Below the pieces are notes generated by a model. That model did not search any database. It saw only the letters and a list, made by a program, of their open reading frames with translations, and was not told the DNA's origin. A DNA stretch of 49,256 nucleotides from Oscillospiraceae bacterium (lineage in GTDB: Bacteria > Bacillota > Clostridia > Oscillospirales > Acutalibacteraceae). Below are positions 1 through 9,042 of the stretch, in pieces; within the stretch, counting starts at the first letter, position 1, and each line of letters begins with the position of its first letter. The stretch lies in contig JAISUW010000064.1 of the NCBI GenBank assembly GCA_031271865.1, forward strand, positions 1-49,256, in the 5' to 3' direction. Both the position numbers and the translations under genes were made by a program.

Positions 1-573
1 CCCGGGGGCGCCGCGGGACGCGCCCCCGGGCGGGGGTCCGGGGGCTGGCCCCCGGGGTGGTGGAACACACCCATCCTTTTATGATACCTTAAGGCAGAAA
101 CCAACCAAAGTGCATATCCTTTTATGCCAAGAAAGGGGACGCGCCCCCGGGCGGGGGTCCGGGGGCTGGCCCCCGGGGTGGAGGAACAGAGGAATCCTTT
201 CAACCTACCATTAAGCAGAAGCAAACCAAAGTGCAAATCCTTTCATAGCAACCTGAGGAAAAAAACCAACCTAAGTGCAAACCCTTTCCTCCGAAGTTGC
301 AGTAAAAAAATAAAGGATACCCCTTCATGTCTTGCCTCTTACTTCTTATTATACTTATTTTTTTAGCATAGTCAAGCGAAACGTGTCGAATAGAAAAAAT
401 ATTTTTTCAATGGAAGTCAAACAAAGGCAAAATGCCGCCCATACTTGCTACTGGCGACCGGAATGGGGCATACTTGAAAAGGCTTATCTGACACAAAACC
501 CTTGACAAAACCCTTGCAACACGCCGGGAAATGTGCTATAATGTCCTAACTGCACATAATGGAGGATAATCAT
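1..573. repeat. Repeat-rich non-coding contig end
   Basis: No convincing gene is present. A GC-rich 46-nt unit at 15-60 recurs without a mismatch at 136-181, an offset of 121 nt, and is built from nested C-run/G-run palindromes. A second motif, AACCAAAGTGCAAATCCTTT-like, occurs three times in degenerate form near 103-124, 224-245 and 268-289. The stretch from about 300 to 480 is AT-rich with nothing recognisable, and the glgB promoter lies at its end. I infer an interspersed intergenic repeat that stopped the assembly here. Confidence 0.75.
514..542 (+). promoter_or_regulatory. Sigma-A promoter of glgB
   Basis: TTGCAA (514-519), a 17-nt spacer and TATAAT (537-542). A TTGACA at 502-507 is too far upstream to serve this -10. 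Transcription should begin near 549, which leaves an ATG at 559 only about 10 nt into the message and supports a downstream start codon for glgB. Confidence 0.7.
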
Positions 574-2445
574 TTGGAGTATGGCTTGGAGTTGCCGGTT
601 TATCTCTTTCATCAAGGAACAAATGCCCGGGCTTATGATTTTTTGGGCTGCCATACGGCAGACGGCCGCACCGTATTCCGCGTGTGGGCGCCCCACGCTG
701 CCCAAGTCGCGGTGCTGGGCGATTTCAACGGCTGGGAAGAATGGAATGCCCTGCCCATGACGCAAATCAGCGGCAACGGTATATGGGAAGCTATAACAGA
801 GGAAGTGCCGGAGTATTCAGCCTATAAGTATCAGATTACCCCGCAGCAACCGCCGCTGCCCGGGCGGGATAACCGTTTGCAAAAAGCGGACCCCTATGCC
901 TTCCATGCGGAAACCAGACCCGGTACGGCTTCCAAAGTGTATCACCTGCCGGAGTACGCTTGGGCTGACGAGGCGTGGATACAGGCACGGGCAAAGCAGA
1001 ATATTTTCGAAAGACCCATGAACATCTACGAACTCCATGCCGGGAGCTGGCGGCGCTTTCCGGACGGGAACTTCTTTGACTACGCCAAACTGGCGGCGGA
1101 ACTTATCCCCTATGTCATAGAGATGGGCTATACGCATATTGAGCTGATGCCGCTTTCGGAGTATCCCTTTGACGGCTCTTGGGGGTATCAGTGTACAGGG
1201 TACTTTGCGGCGACCTCCCGCTATGGAACGCCGGAAGGACTGATGCACTTTGTGGACGAATGCCATGCAAACGGCATCGGCGTTTTGATGGATTGGGTGC
1301 CGGCACACTTCCCGAAAGATGCGCACGGCTTAGCGGACTTTGACGGCGAGCCTTGCTATGAGTATGCCGATTACCGCAAGGGGGAACACAAGGGCTGGGG
1401 AACGAAAGTCTTTGATTACGGTAAGCCGGAGGTGCGCTCTTTCCTGCTCTCCTCTGCGGCGTTTTGGCTGGATAAGTTCCATATGGACGGTCTGCGCGTG
1501 GACGCCGTGGCTTCTATGCTCTACTTGGATTATGCCCGCAAGAGCGGGGAGTGGCAGCCCAATCGGTACGGCGGCAACCGCAATCTGGAAGCGGAGGAGT
1601 TCCTGCGGCAATTGAATCAATCGCTCCTCACGGACTTCCCGGGGATTATCATGGCCGCGGAAGAGTCCACCGCCTACCCGATGGTGACGATGCCGCCGTC
1701 GGTGGGAGGCTTGGGCTTTAATTTCAAATGGAACATGGGGTGGATGAATGATACCCTCAAATACATCCGGCAAGACCCGGTGATGCGCAGCGGCTGCCAG
1801 AACCTGCTGACTTTCTCTTTCCACTATGCCTTCAGTGAGAACTTTATCCTGCCTATCTCCCATGACGAAGTGGTGCATGGAAAGAAATCGCTCATCGGCA
1901 AAATGCCGGGGGACTATGCGGCGCAGTTTGCGGGGCTGAAGCTGTTCCTGGCGCATATGACGGCACATCCGGGAAAGAAGCTGCTCTTTATGGGGCAAGA
2001 GTTCGGGCAGTTCATTGAGTGGGCCTATGCCCGGGAGTTGGATTGGCTTCTGCTGGATTACCCTGCCCATGAGCAGATGCGGCAATATACCAAGAGGCTG
2101 AATCATTTTTATCTGAATACCCCCGCACTCTGGGAAATGGACACCGACCCGATGGGTTTCGCATGGCTGAATGGGGAGGATACCTCGCGCTCCGTTATCT
2201 CTTTCCTGCGGCGGGATAAAAGCGGAAATGAATTAATTTGTGTGCTGAACTTTACGCCGGTGACTTACAACGACTATCTGGTGCCTGCTCCCTTGGGGAA
2301 GTGGCATACCGTGTTCTCAGCGACCGGCGCAGAAGAAACCATTGTCCCTATCCCCGAGAAGCCGTTTAAATACGGCTGGCAGCAGTCTTTGCAAATTAAT
2401 CTGCCGGCTTTCGGTGCTGTCTTTTTCGCGGAGGAAAAAACGTGA
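574..2445 (+). CDS. glgB: 1,4-alpha-glucan branching enzyme
   Basis: Creates alpha-1,6 branches in glycogen by cutting an alpha-1,4 glucan chain and re-attaching it; cytoplasmic GH13 enzyme. An N-terminal CBM48-like domain (about residues 25-120, WAPHAAQVAVLGDFNGW) precedes the catalytic barrel. The catalytic residues are visible: nucleophile Asp310 in GLRVDAV, acid/base Glu363 in AAEES and Asp431 in SHDEVVHGK. The length of 623 residues is normal for a short bacterial GlgB. I chose the TTG at 574 because GGAGG at 561-565 sits 8 nt before it; the in-frame ATG at 559 lies upstream of that site, almost at the predicted transcript start, with no binding site of its own. No other glycogen gene is in the window, so it appears to be transcribed alone. 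Confidence 0.95.
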   Translation: MEYGLELPVYLFHQGTNARAYDFLGCHTADGRTVFRVWAPHAAQVAVLGDFNGWEEWNALPMTQISGNGIWEAITEEVPEYSAYKYQITPQQPPLPGRDNRLQKADPYAFHAETRPGTASKVYHLPEYAWADEAWIQARAKQNIFERPMNIYELHAGSWRRFPDGNFFDYAKLAAELIPYVIEMGYTHIELMPLSEYPFDGSWGYQCTGYFAATSRYGTPEGLMHFVDECHANGIGVLMDWVPAHFPKDAHGLADFDGEPCYEYADYRKGEHKGWGTKVFDYGKPEVRSFLLSSAAFWLDKFHMDGLRVDAVASMLYLDYARKSGEWQPNRYGGNRNLEAEEFLRQLNQSLLTDFPGIIMAAEESTAYPMVTMPPSVGGLGFNFKWNMGWMNDTLKYIRQDPVMRSGCQNLLTFSFHYAFSENFILPISHDEVVHGKKSLIGKMPGDYAAQFAGLKLFLAHMTAHPGKKLLFMGQEFGQFIEWAYARELDWLLLDYPAHEQMRQYTKRLNHFYLNTPALWEMDTDPMGFAWLNGEDTSRSVISFLRRDKSGNELICVLNFTPVTYNDYLVPAPLGKWHTVFSATGAEETIVPIPEKPFKYGWQQSLQINLPAFGAVFFAEEKT

Positions 2446-2487
2446 CACCGAAAAAAAAGAAGTACCCTTTGCGCCCTTCTTTCCTTT

Positions 2488-2519
2488 AGCGGCGGCGCAT
2501 GGCTGCGCTCGGTGCCGCT
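2488..2519 (+). terminator. Possible terminator after glgB
   Basis: AGCGGC pairs with GCCGCT around an inner GCGCA/TGCGC hairpin, followed by a loosely T-rich stretch that already contains the recJ -35 box. The stem is bulged and the tail is poor, so this is only a candidate. Confidence 0.3.
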
Positions 2520-2547
2520 TGACTTTCTTTCCTGATTCTGGTATAAT
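2519..2547 (+). promoter_or_regulatory. Sigma-A promoter of recJ-relA
   Basis: TTGACT (2519-2524), a 17-nt spacer and TATAAT (2542-2547), ending 30 nt before the recJ start. Confidence 0.75.
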
Positions 2548-2577
2548 GAATTAATTAATTCGGCACGGAGGAACAGC

Positions 2578-4641
2578 ATGGTTCGGAAAGAATGGGTCAT
2601 GGCCGGCAGCGGGGAAAACCGAAAACAAACGGCTGCTGCAGCGCAGCGCTTTGCGGCGGCTGCCGATTTGCCTGTGATTCCTGTCTTGCTTGCCATGCAG
2701 CGCGGGGTGCCGGAGGAAGAGATACCTGCGTATCTTGGAGCGGAAGAGCCTTTGTACACAAACCCGTTCGACTTTCCGGATATGGAGATTGCCGCAGAGC
2801 GAATCAGCCGTGCCATCGACGAGGGGGAGCGTATTGCCATATACGGCGACTATGACTGCGACGGTGTGTGTGCGACAGCTATCCTGACTTCCTACCTGAA
2901 AGAGCAGGGAGCGGTTGTGCTGCCGTATATCCCCGACCGCCATACCGAGGGATACGGTATGAACATGGGTGCCGTGGATAAGCTCCATGCGATGGGTGTG
3001 CAGCTCATTGTAACGGTAGATAACGGAATTTCCGCGCACCGGGAGATAGAGCACGCCAACTGCCTGGGGATGGAAGTTGTGGTTACCGACCACCATCAGC
3101 CGGGGGATGCCCTGCCGCCCGCGGTCTGTGTTGTGAATCCGCACCGCAGGGATTGCGATTTGGAGTTTAAGGATTACGCCGGCTGCGGTGTGGCGTTTTA
3201 TCTCATTTGTGCTGTCGCAGACACCGACCCGGAGGATCTACTGCCGAGGTATGCGGATATCATTGCATTGGCGACCATTGCGGATGTGGTGCCGCTGAAA
3301 GGCGAGAACCGCTGCTTCGTACGCGAGGGTTTGCAGCAGATGACAAGCAATCCCTGCTTGGGCATTGCCGCGCTGCGCCGCGCTGCGCAAGTGAAAGCGG
3401 GACCTATCGGCGGAATGACCGTTGGGTTTTCTTTGGCACCGCGCATCAATGCCGCCGGGCGCATGGAAGGGGCGGAGAACGCTCTGCGTCTGCTGCTGAC
3501 AGACAGTGTTGCAGAAGCGGAGAGCATAGCCTCGACGCTGTCTGCTTTCAATAATGACCGCCAGCGTACGGAGGACGAAATACATAAAGCGGCGGCCGCT
3601 TGGTTGGAGGAACACCCGGAGCATCAATATGATGATGTGCTGGTTTTTGCGGGGGAGGATTGGCACGAAGGGGTGATCGGCATTGTGGCGTCCCGGATTC
3701 TGGAACGCTATGGACGGCCCGTGATCCTACTTTCCGTCAGCGGCAGTATCGCCAGAGGCTCAGGGCGGTCGCTACCGGGATTCAATCTGTTTGATGCGCT
3801 TTCCGATTGCAAAGAGCTGTTTACAAAATACGGCGGTCATGAGTGCGCGGCAGGGCTTACGATGGCCGCCGCTGATATAGATATACTGCGCCGGCGGCTG
3901 AACACCTATGCCGCCGGGCGGAAAATGCCTTTCTTGCAGCAGCCGATAGATATGTCTATCAAGCCTGCCGGGCTGACCGTCGAGTTGGTGGAGGCGCTCA
4001 CAGCCTTAGAGCCGTATGGGGAGGGGAATCCGGCGCCGAAATTTGCCATCCGCGGGGTGCGTTTCTTAGGCGCCGCGCCGCTCAAGCAGGGCAAACATTC
4101 CAAATTAACGCTGGAAACGGTCGCCGGCGAGCGGTTTACCGCACTGAAGTTCGGCATGGGACCGGAGGTGCTCGGACTCTGCATCGGGGATATGGTTGAC
4201 CTCGCCTGTGAGCTGTCAGTCAATGAGTTCCAGGGGAACCGTTCGGTGAGTATCCAAATCCGCTGCTATAAGTTCGCCCGCCTGCCGAATGACGTGCTTC
4301 TGGAGGCTCTGCGGCTGGCGGAGCGTGTACGCCGCCGCGACCCGCACCTTACGCGGGAGCAGAAGAACGACTTATGCCCCGCCCGTGAAGATGTTGCTTA
4401 TGTGTATCGTTTTCTGTCCGCAAACAAAGGCAGAGTGCTGCCGGCGGAGCGCATTTTCTTAACAAAGACCGATGCGTGGCTCACGGAAACAAACGCATTC
4501 GCTTGGGGCAAACTATTGGCAGCGGTGATGGCACTCTGTGAGTTGGGCTTGGCCGTGGAAACACCGGAGGGGTTTGCCCTCTCCGATACGCAAAACAAGG
4601 TGGATTTGACAAGCGCACCGGTGCTTCGTTTTTTGCAATAG
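2578..4641 (+). CDS. recJ: Single-stranded-DNA-specific exonuclease RecJ
   Basis: 5'-to-3' ssDNA exonuclease of recombination and repair, acting in the cytoplasm. The DHH-phosphoesterase motifs are intact: YGDYDCDGV near residues 88-96 and the DHH signature at residues 171-173 (VTDHHQ), both supplying metal ligands. The DHHA1 region follows with GGHECAAG near residue 420, then an OB-like domain. At 687 residues the protein is longer than the RecJ core and carries an extra C-terminal segment of about 100 residues, as in many Firmicutes RecJ proteins. A GGAGG precedes the ATG by 8 nt. relA follows after 64 nt, a linkage common in Clostridia, so the two probably share the promoter at 2519-2547. 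Confidence 0.95.
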   Translation: MVRKEWVMAGSGENRKQTAAAAQRFAAAADLPVIPVLLAMQRGVPEEEIPAYLGAEEPLYTNPFDFPDMEIAAERISRAIDEGERIAIYGDYDCDGVCATAILTSYLKEQGAVVLPYIPDRHTEGYGMNMGAVDKLHAMGVQLIVTVDNGISAHREIEHANCLGMEVVVTDHHQPGDALPPAVCVVNPHRRDCDLEFKDYAGCGVAFYLICAVADTDPEDLLPRYADIIALATIADVVPLKGENRCFVREGLQQMTSNPCLGIAALRRAAQVKAGPIGGMTVGFSLAPRINAAGRMEGAENALRLLLTDSVAEAESIASTLSAFNNDRQRTEDEIHKAAAAWLEEHPEHQYDDVLVFAGEDWHEGVIGIVASRILERYGRPVILLSVSGSIARGSGRSLPGFNLFDALSDCKELFTKYGGHECAAGLTMAAADIDILRRRLNTYAAGRKMPFLQQPIDMSIKPAGLTVELVEALTALEPYGEGNPAPKFAIRGVRFLGAAPLKQGKHSKLTLETVAGERFTALKFGMGPEVLGLCIGDMVDLACELSVNEFQGNRSVSIQIRCYKFARLPNDVLLEALRLAERVRRRDPHLTREQKNDLCPAREDVAYVYRFLSANKGRVLPAERIFLTKTDAWLTETNAFAWGKLLAAVMALCELGLAVETPEGFALSDTQNKVDLTSAPVLRFLQ

Positions 4642-4705
4642 CCGACCGCCGGCATGTAACCGTTCACTGTTCCCTTTTACAGTGCAATGACCGAAGGAGC
4701 TTCCC

Positions 4706-6985
4706 ATGGCAGGAACGTTTTATACAAGCGAAGATATACGTTCGTTACGCGGGTATGATTTGTACCTGCCTTTGCGGGAGCGTGTGCTGGAAGCGAAACA
4801 ATTCGGGAGCGAAGTTCTGCAATACAACCACCGCGATGTGGAGATGATAGACCGCGCCTTTTGCTTGGCGGCAACGGTACACAATACGCTGCGGGAATCC
4901 GGGGAGCCGTACATCAGTCACCCCTTAGCCGTAATGAGTATCCTGCTGGATTACCACATGAATGCCATCGGGCTGTGTGCGGCGCTCTTACATGATGTCG
5001 TGGAGGACACGGGGGTTACATCCGCGCAGATTCAGAAGCAATTCGGTCCTACCGTTCGGCTGATTGTGGATGGACTGACAAAGATTCAGAAGTTCAACTT
5101 TGCCAATTCCGAGGATGCGCAGGCAGAAAATGTGCGCAAGATGCTCCTTGCCATGAGCAAGGACGAGCGCGTCATTGAAGTAAAGCTTGCCGACAGATTG
5201 CACAATATGCGTACCCTGATGTTTAAGAAAGACGAGCAGCGGCGGCGGGACATTGCAAAAGAGACCTATGATATATTTGTGCCGATAGCGGACCGCCTCG
5301 GTATGCGGCGCATGAAGGAGGAGTTGGAAGATCTCTCCCTGCGCTACCTCGATCCGATTGCCTATGAAGAGATAGAGAAAGAACTGGCGTTGGCGCAGGA
5401 GCAGCGCGAGGCCGTGCTGGAGAACATACGCTCCGCGATTACAAAAGCACTTACTGCTTTTTTCAAAAAGTCCCCCGCTGCCCGCCCCGAGGATGTAGAA
5501 CGGCTGCACAATTTCTATATAGACGGACGTGTAAAAACCATACCCGGCATCTTCCGCAAGATGTACCAGCAGCACAAGACTTTCCAAGAGATAAGTGATG
5601 TGTATGCATTGCGTATCATTCTCCCGGAGTTGCCCGACTGCTATACGGTTATCAGCGAGATTTACCGTCTTTATCAGCCGGTACCGAACCGCTATAAAGA
5701 CTACATTGCCAACCCCAAACCCAACGGCTACCAATCGATTCACAATACGCTGTACTCCACGGACGGCATCCGCTTTGAAATACAAATCCGTACCTACCAG
5801 ATGCATTACATTGCAGAATACGGTGTCGCGGCGCACTGGATTTATAAAATAACCAAGAAGAAAGATGCCAAAGAGGTCATCCGCAAACTGGTGGATGATG
5901 TCCCCGCCGACAGTGAAAACGCGCAGGATGTAGTGGAAACCATCAAGAAAGACATTGCCCCGCGACATCTGGTCTATGCCCTTTCGCCGAAGCAGACAGT
6001 ATATACTTTCCCGGAAGGCGCAACTGTGATGGACTTTGCGTATGCCGTGCATACCAACCTCGGGCATTGTATGATTGGGGCCAAGGTGGATTCTAAGATT
6101 GTGCCGTTTGATTACAAACTGCAATCCGGCGACGTGGTGGAGATACAGCGTGCAGGCACGCCGCAGCTCAAGCGGGAGTGGCTGAATATCGCCTACACAT
6201 CCCACGCAAAGGCAAAGATCCGCGCTTGGTTCCGCCGTGAGCAGCGGGATGAGAATATCCGGGAAGGGCGCATTACGGTACAGCGCGAACTGCAGCGCTC
6301 GTTCATCCGCTTGGATGCCCAGCATTTGGATGAAATGATTCTGAAAGTCACTTCCCGTAAAGCTTATACCACTACGGATGATTTTTATGCCGCCGTTGGC
6401 TGCGGGGATACGCAGTTTACTAATTATATCCCGAAATTCCGGGAAGAATATCAAAAGCATATGTCCAACCGCGCCCAAGAGTCACCGGAACAGACCGCCA
6501 AGAAACCGAAACGCACCGTACCGAATGAATATGGGATAGTGATAGACGGGCAAGAGGGGCTGAAAGTGACGCTTGCACCTTGCTGCTCCCCGATGCCGGG
6601 GGATTTTATTGTCGGTCATGTCACACAGCAGGACGGCATGAAAATCCACTCTGTGGACTGCCAAAATGTACCGAAGAATTTCGATGCGGCGGATGACCGG
6701 GATCGATGGCTGCCGGCGCATTGGACAGAGACGGCGGATAAGGTCTACCCGGTCAACCTGACCATCATTTGCAGGGACGGCTTGAACCGTGCCGGTGCCG
6801 TCACACGCGTGATTGCAGAGAATGGCGTCAATATCCGTTCCATGCACTTTGACCCGCCGCAGGATGACATTGTGACGATATTCATTACACTGGATATGAA
6901 GGACTTGGCTTCCTTGGAGCAGCTCATGCAGAAGATAAACATGATTTCCGCTGTTGAGAAGGTTTATCGGAAAGGACGCAGATAG
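4706..6985 (+). CDS. relA: Bifunctional (p)ppGpp synthetase/hydrolase, Rel/SpoT type
   Basis: Makes and degrades the stringent-response alarmone (p)ppGpp. The full domain order is present: HD hydrolase (His72; HDVVED at residues 96-101; RLHNMRTL), synthetase domain at about residues 240-400 (NRYKDYIANPKPNGYQS, IQIRT), TGS domain at about 420-480 (VYTFPEGATVMDFAYAVHTNLG), and a C-terminal ACT domain at about 680-755 (GAVTRVIAENGVNIRSM). Intact HD residues and the 759-residue length indicate the long, ribosome-associated bifunctional type. AGGAG precedes the ATG. It lies 64 nt after recJ in the same direction. Confidence 0.95.
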   Translation: MAGTFYTSEDIRSLRGYDLYLPLRERVLEAKQFGSEVLQYNHRDVEMIDRAFCLAATVHNTLRESGEPYISHPLAVMSILLDYHMNAIGLCAALLHDVVEDTGVTSAQIQKQFGPTVRLIVDGLTKIQKFNFANSEDAQAENVRKMLLAMSKDERVIEVKLADRLHNMRTLMFKKDEQRRRDIAKETYDIFVPIADRLGMRRMKEELEDLSLRYLDPIAYEEIEKELALAQEQREAVLENIRSAITKALTAFFKKSPAARPEDVERLHNFYIDGRVKTIPGIFRKMYQQHKTFQEISDVYALRIILPELPDCYTVISEIYRLYQPVPNRYKDYIANPKPNGYQSIHNTLYSTDGIRFEIQIRTYQMHYIAEYGVAAHWIYKITKKKDAKEVIRKLVDDVPADSENAQDVVETIKKDIAPRHLVYALSPKQTVYTFPEGATVMDFAYAVHTNLGHCMIGAKVDSKIVPFDYKLQSGDVVEIQRAGTPQLKREWLNIAYTSHAKAKIRAWFRREQRDENIREGRITVQRELQRSFIRLDAQHLDEMILKVTSRKAYTTTDDFYAAVGCGDTQFTNYIPKFREEYQKHMSNRAQESPEQTAKKPKRTVPNEYGIVIDGQEGLKVTLAPCCSPMPGDFIVGHVTQQDGMKIHSVDCQNVPKNFDAADDRDRWLPAHWTETADKVYPVNLTIICRDGLNRAGAVTRVIAENGVNIRSMHFDPPQDDIVTIFITLDMKDLASLEQLMQKINMISAVEKVYRKGRR

Positions 6986-7035
6986 GATGATGTATTAGGT
7001 AAACTTATCAGAGGAATTGATTCGGGCTAATACGA

Positions 7036-7554
7036 CTACTTTAACAACCCGCGGAACATCTCAATGTGCATTTGTTCATCGAGGATGATGCGGCGAAGGA
7101 GGAGTATTAAGGAATCCTCACTGATGGCGGCTATCTCTTTTTCGTACTTCTTTATCTGCGCGCGCTCCAAAGCGATGGCGTTCTCCAGAATGGTCTGCAC
7201 CTCTGTGGCATAGTGCAGGCGCGACGGTGACCAATAGACCATCTTCTCCCCGCCGACGGACTGCTGTACCGGCCGCCAGAGCCTGGGATCCGCACCGAAA
7301 CGGTAAGCCAAGTTGCAGAAGACCTCCAAGTGCGTCCGCTCCACCGCCAACACATCTCGGAATGCCTTGGAGATTTCCGGATCTGTGGTCGCTGTCACGA
7401 CACTTCCATAGAGGTAGAGTGCAACGGATGAAGCCTCTGAGTCGTCATCCCCGATATTGGAGAGCATAAGCCGCGCCAACGCTCGATCTTTCTTCTGGAC
7501 TTCAATCTTCGGATAAGCGTAGTCCGCCGCGAATTCCGCCAAGTTGCTCGGCAT
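7036..7554 (-). CDS. Ferritin-like (rubrerythrin-type) di-iron protein
   Basis: A 172-residue, all-helical ferritin-like protein. Candidate carboxylate/His metal ligands sit in four helices: DSEASSVALYLYG, VERTHLEVF, ALERAQIKKYEKE and ILDEQMHIEMF. The paired ExxH motifs (ERTH, DEQMH) are typical of di-iron rubrerythrin-family proteins, while the Cys4 rubredoxin domain of true rubrerythrin is absent. A role in peroxide or oxygen defence, or in iron handling, is inference. I chose the ATG at 7554 because GGGAGGG ends about 7 nt before it; the in-frame GTG at 7569 overlaps that site. The gene is divergent from pgsA. Confidence 0.75.
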   Translation of the reverse strand: MPSNLAEFAADYAYPKIEVQKKDRALARLMLSNIGDDDSEASSVALYLYGSVVTATTDPEISKAFRDVLAVERTHLEVFCNLAYRFGADPRLWRPVQQSVGGEKMVYWSPSRLHYATEVQTILENAIALERAQIKKYEKEIAAISEDSLILLLRRIILDEQMHIEMFRGLLK

Positions 7555-7675
7555 GGCTTTCCCTCCCACCGGTCTGCTTTGCGTTCGTCAAACGGCATTC
7601 TGCCGTTGCCCATAGATATGAAAGCTACCCGTCCTCTATACCAACCAACTCAACCAAGCCAAGGAGAAATAACGT

Positions 7676-8242
7676 ATGAACTTCCCGAACAAGCTCACCA
7701 TAGCGCGCATGATACTTGCGCCCATCTTTTTGCTGTCTATGTATTTGCCGTTGGCGGATAAGTATCTGGTTGCCTTTCTGCTTTTCATCGCTGCTGCCGT
7801 GACAGACGCAATGGACGGCAATATCGCTCGCAAACGCAACCAAGTCACGGTTTTCGGCAAGCTGACCGATCCGGTCGCCGATAAGATGCTGACCACTGCC
7901 GCCTACCTCGCTTTCCTCGACTTCCATTGGGTAGGCGCTTGGATTGTAATGATTATCCTTGTGCGGGAATTTGCTGTCACGAGTGTTCGCCTTGTTGCCG
8001 CTGCACAAGGGGTTGTGATTCCCGCTAATATTTGGGGAAAGATTAAAACCGTCTCGCAGTGCATTGTGATCCCAACCATTCTCTTCCTCTTCTGGCTCAA
8101 CGGCCGATTCGCTTTCGGGGATGAAAAGCAGATTGTCATGCTCTCGAATATCCTCCTCGGCGTGACTGCCGTTCTCGCTATCTACTCAGGCGTTATTTAT
8201 GTCTTTGAGGGCGCTAAGCGCATTGAAATCAATATGAAATAG
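7676..8242 (+). CDS. pgsA: CDP-diacylglycerol--glycerol-3-phosphate 3-phosphatidyltransferase
   Basis: Integral membrane enzyme that makes phosphatidylglycerophosphate from CDP-diacylglycerol and glycerol-3-phosphate, the committed step to phosphatidylglycerol. The CDP-alcohol phosphotransferase signature is complete: Asp44, Asp47-Gly48, Ala51-Arg52, Gly61, Asp65 and Asp69, with the canonical spacing. Several transmembrane helices are visible and the length of 188 residues is typical. AAGGAG precedes the ATG by about 10 nt. cysE follows 121 nt downstream in the same direction. Confidence 0.95.
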   Translation: MNFPNKLTIARMILAPIFLLSMYLPLADKYLVAFLLFIAAAVTDAMDGNIARKRNQVTVFGKLTDPVADKMLTTAAYLAFLDFHWVGAWIVMIILVREFAVTSVRLVAAAQGVVIPANIWGKIKTVSQCIVIPTILFLFWLNGRFAFGDEKQIVMLSNILLGVTAVLAIYSGVIYVFEGAKRIEINMK

Positions 8243-8263
8243 CTCCGATTCGACGGAGGAAGT

Positions 8264-8278
8264 TGCAGCATTGCTGCA
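8264..8278. repeat. Isolated GCATTGC-core hairpin after pgsA
   Basis: TGCAGCATTGCTGCA is a perfect hairpin with the GCATTGC core, starting 21 nt after the pgsA stop codon. It matches the core of the arrays at 18.8 and 39.5 kb but is shorter, so chance cannot be excluded. The rest of the pgsA-cysE gap shows nothing clear. Confidence 0.4.
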
Positions 8279-8363
8279 TCTTTCACCACTTCGCAGATAC
8301 AAGCATACTATAAAGCGGACAGGTCTATCCCTTGTCCTATTCCCCTCAAATGGAGTTTTTCCC

Positions 8364-9032
8364 ATGTTTAACCGTCTGCGTGAAGACATAATGGCCGTCC
8401 GCAAACGCGACCCGGCAGCGCGGAGCTTGCTGGAGATACTTTTTCTTTATCCCGGTCTGAAAGCCGTGCGGATGCACCGCCGAGCACACTGGTGCTGGAC
8501 GCATGGGCTGCGTTTCATCGCCCGCTGGATCAGCCAACGGGCAGTGCGGAAAACAAACATTGAAATTCACCCCGGTGCCACCATAGGCCGCCGCCTGTTT
8601 ATCGACCACGGCACAGGCGTTGTCATCGGCGAAACAGCCGAATTGGGCGACGACTGCGTAATATACCAAGGCGTCACTTTAGGGGGCACCGGTAAGGATG
8701 TCGGCAAACGCCACCCGACTCTCGGGAATGAAGTCCTCGTTGGCGCGGGAGCCAAGCTCTTAGGTCCGTTCACCGTTGGCTCAAATTCCAAAATAGCCGC
8801 CGGCGCTGTGGTTCTCCACGACATCCCCGCTAACTGTACTGCCGTTGGGGTACCTGCCAAGGTCGTGAAGATGGAAGGCAGAAGTGTGGAACACATCGAT
8901 AATCTGCAGCACGCCTCTATCCCAGACCCTGTGCAGCAGGAAATATGTCAATTGCAGCGCCGTATCTATATGCTTGAGAATGATGTCCGTGTCTTGGGCA
9001 TGATTCAGCATGAGGATGGATCCGGCATCTGA
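8364..9032 (+). CDS. cysE: Serine O-acetyltransferase
   Basis: Acetylates L-serine with acetyl-CoA, the first step of cysteine synthesis; cytoplasmic. An N-terminal helical region leads into a left-handed beta-helix of hexapeptide repeats (IEIHPGATIGRRLFIDHGTG, VVIGETAELGDD) with the conserved DHGTG active-site segment and the typical YQGVTLGGTG. Length 222 residues, as in the shorter EpsC/CysE proteins of Firmicutes. I placed the start at 8364, where GGAG lies 9 nt upstream; the open frame continues 31 codons upstream without a family match. The reading frame ends 10 nt before a cluster of TTCGCGAA palindromes. Confidence 0.93.
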   Translation: MFNRLREDIMAVRKRDPAARSLLEILFLYPGLKAVRMHRRAHWCWTHGLRFIARWISQRAVRKTNIEIHPGATIGRRLFIDHGTGVVIGETAELGDDCVIYQGVTLGGTGKDVGKRHPTLGNEVLVGAGAKLLGPFTVGSNSKIAAGAVVLHDIPANCTAVGVPAKVVKMEGRSVEHIDNLQHASIPDPVQQEICQLQRRIYMLENDVRVLGMIQHEDGSGI

Positions 9033-9042
9033 TGCTTCTGGG

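Noticed and set aside
124-366. An 80-codon open frame on the plus strand
   Set aside because: It runs through the GC-rich repeat, has no ribosome binding site and its product is low-complexity and basic, unlike any family.
2454-2487. AAAGAAG/CTTCTTT inverted repeat after glgB
   Set aside because: AT-rich 7-bp stem with a 13-nt loop and no T-run; too weak for a terminator call.
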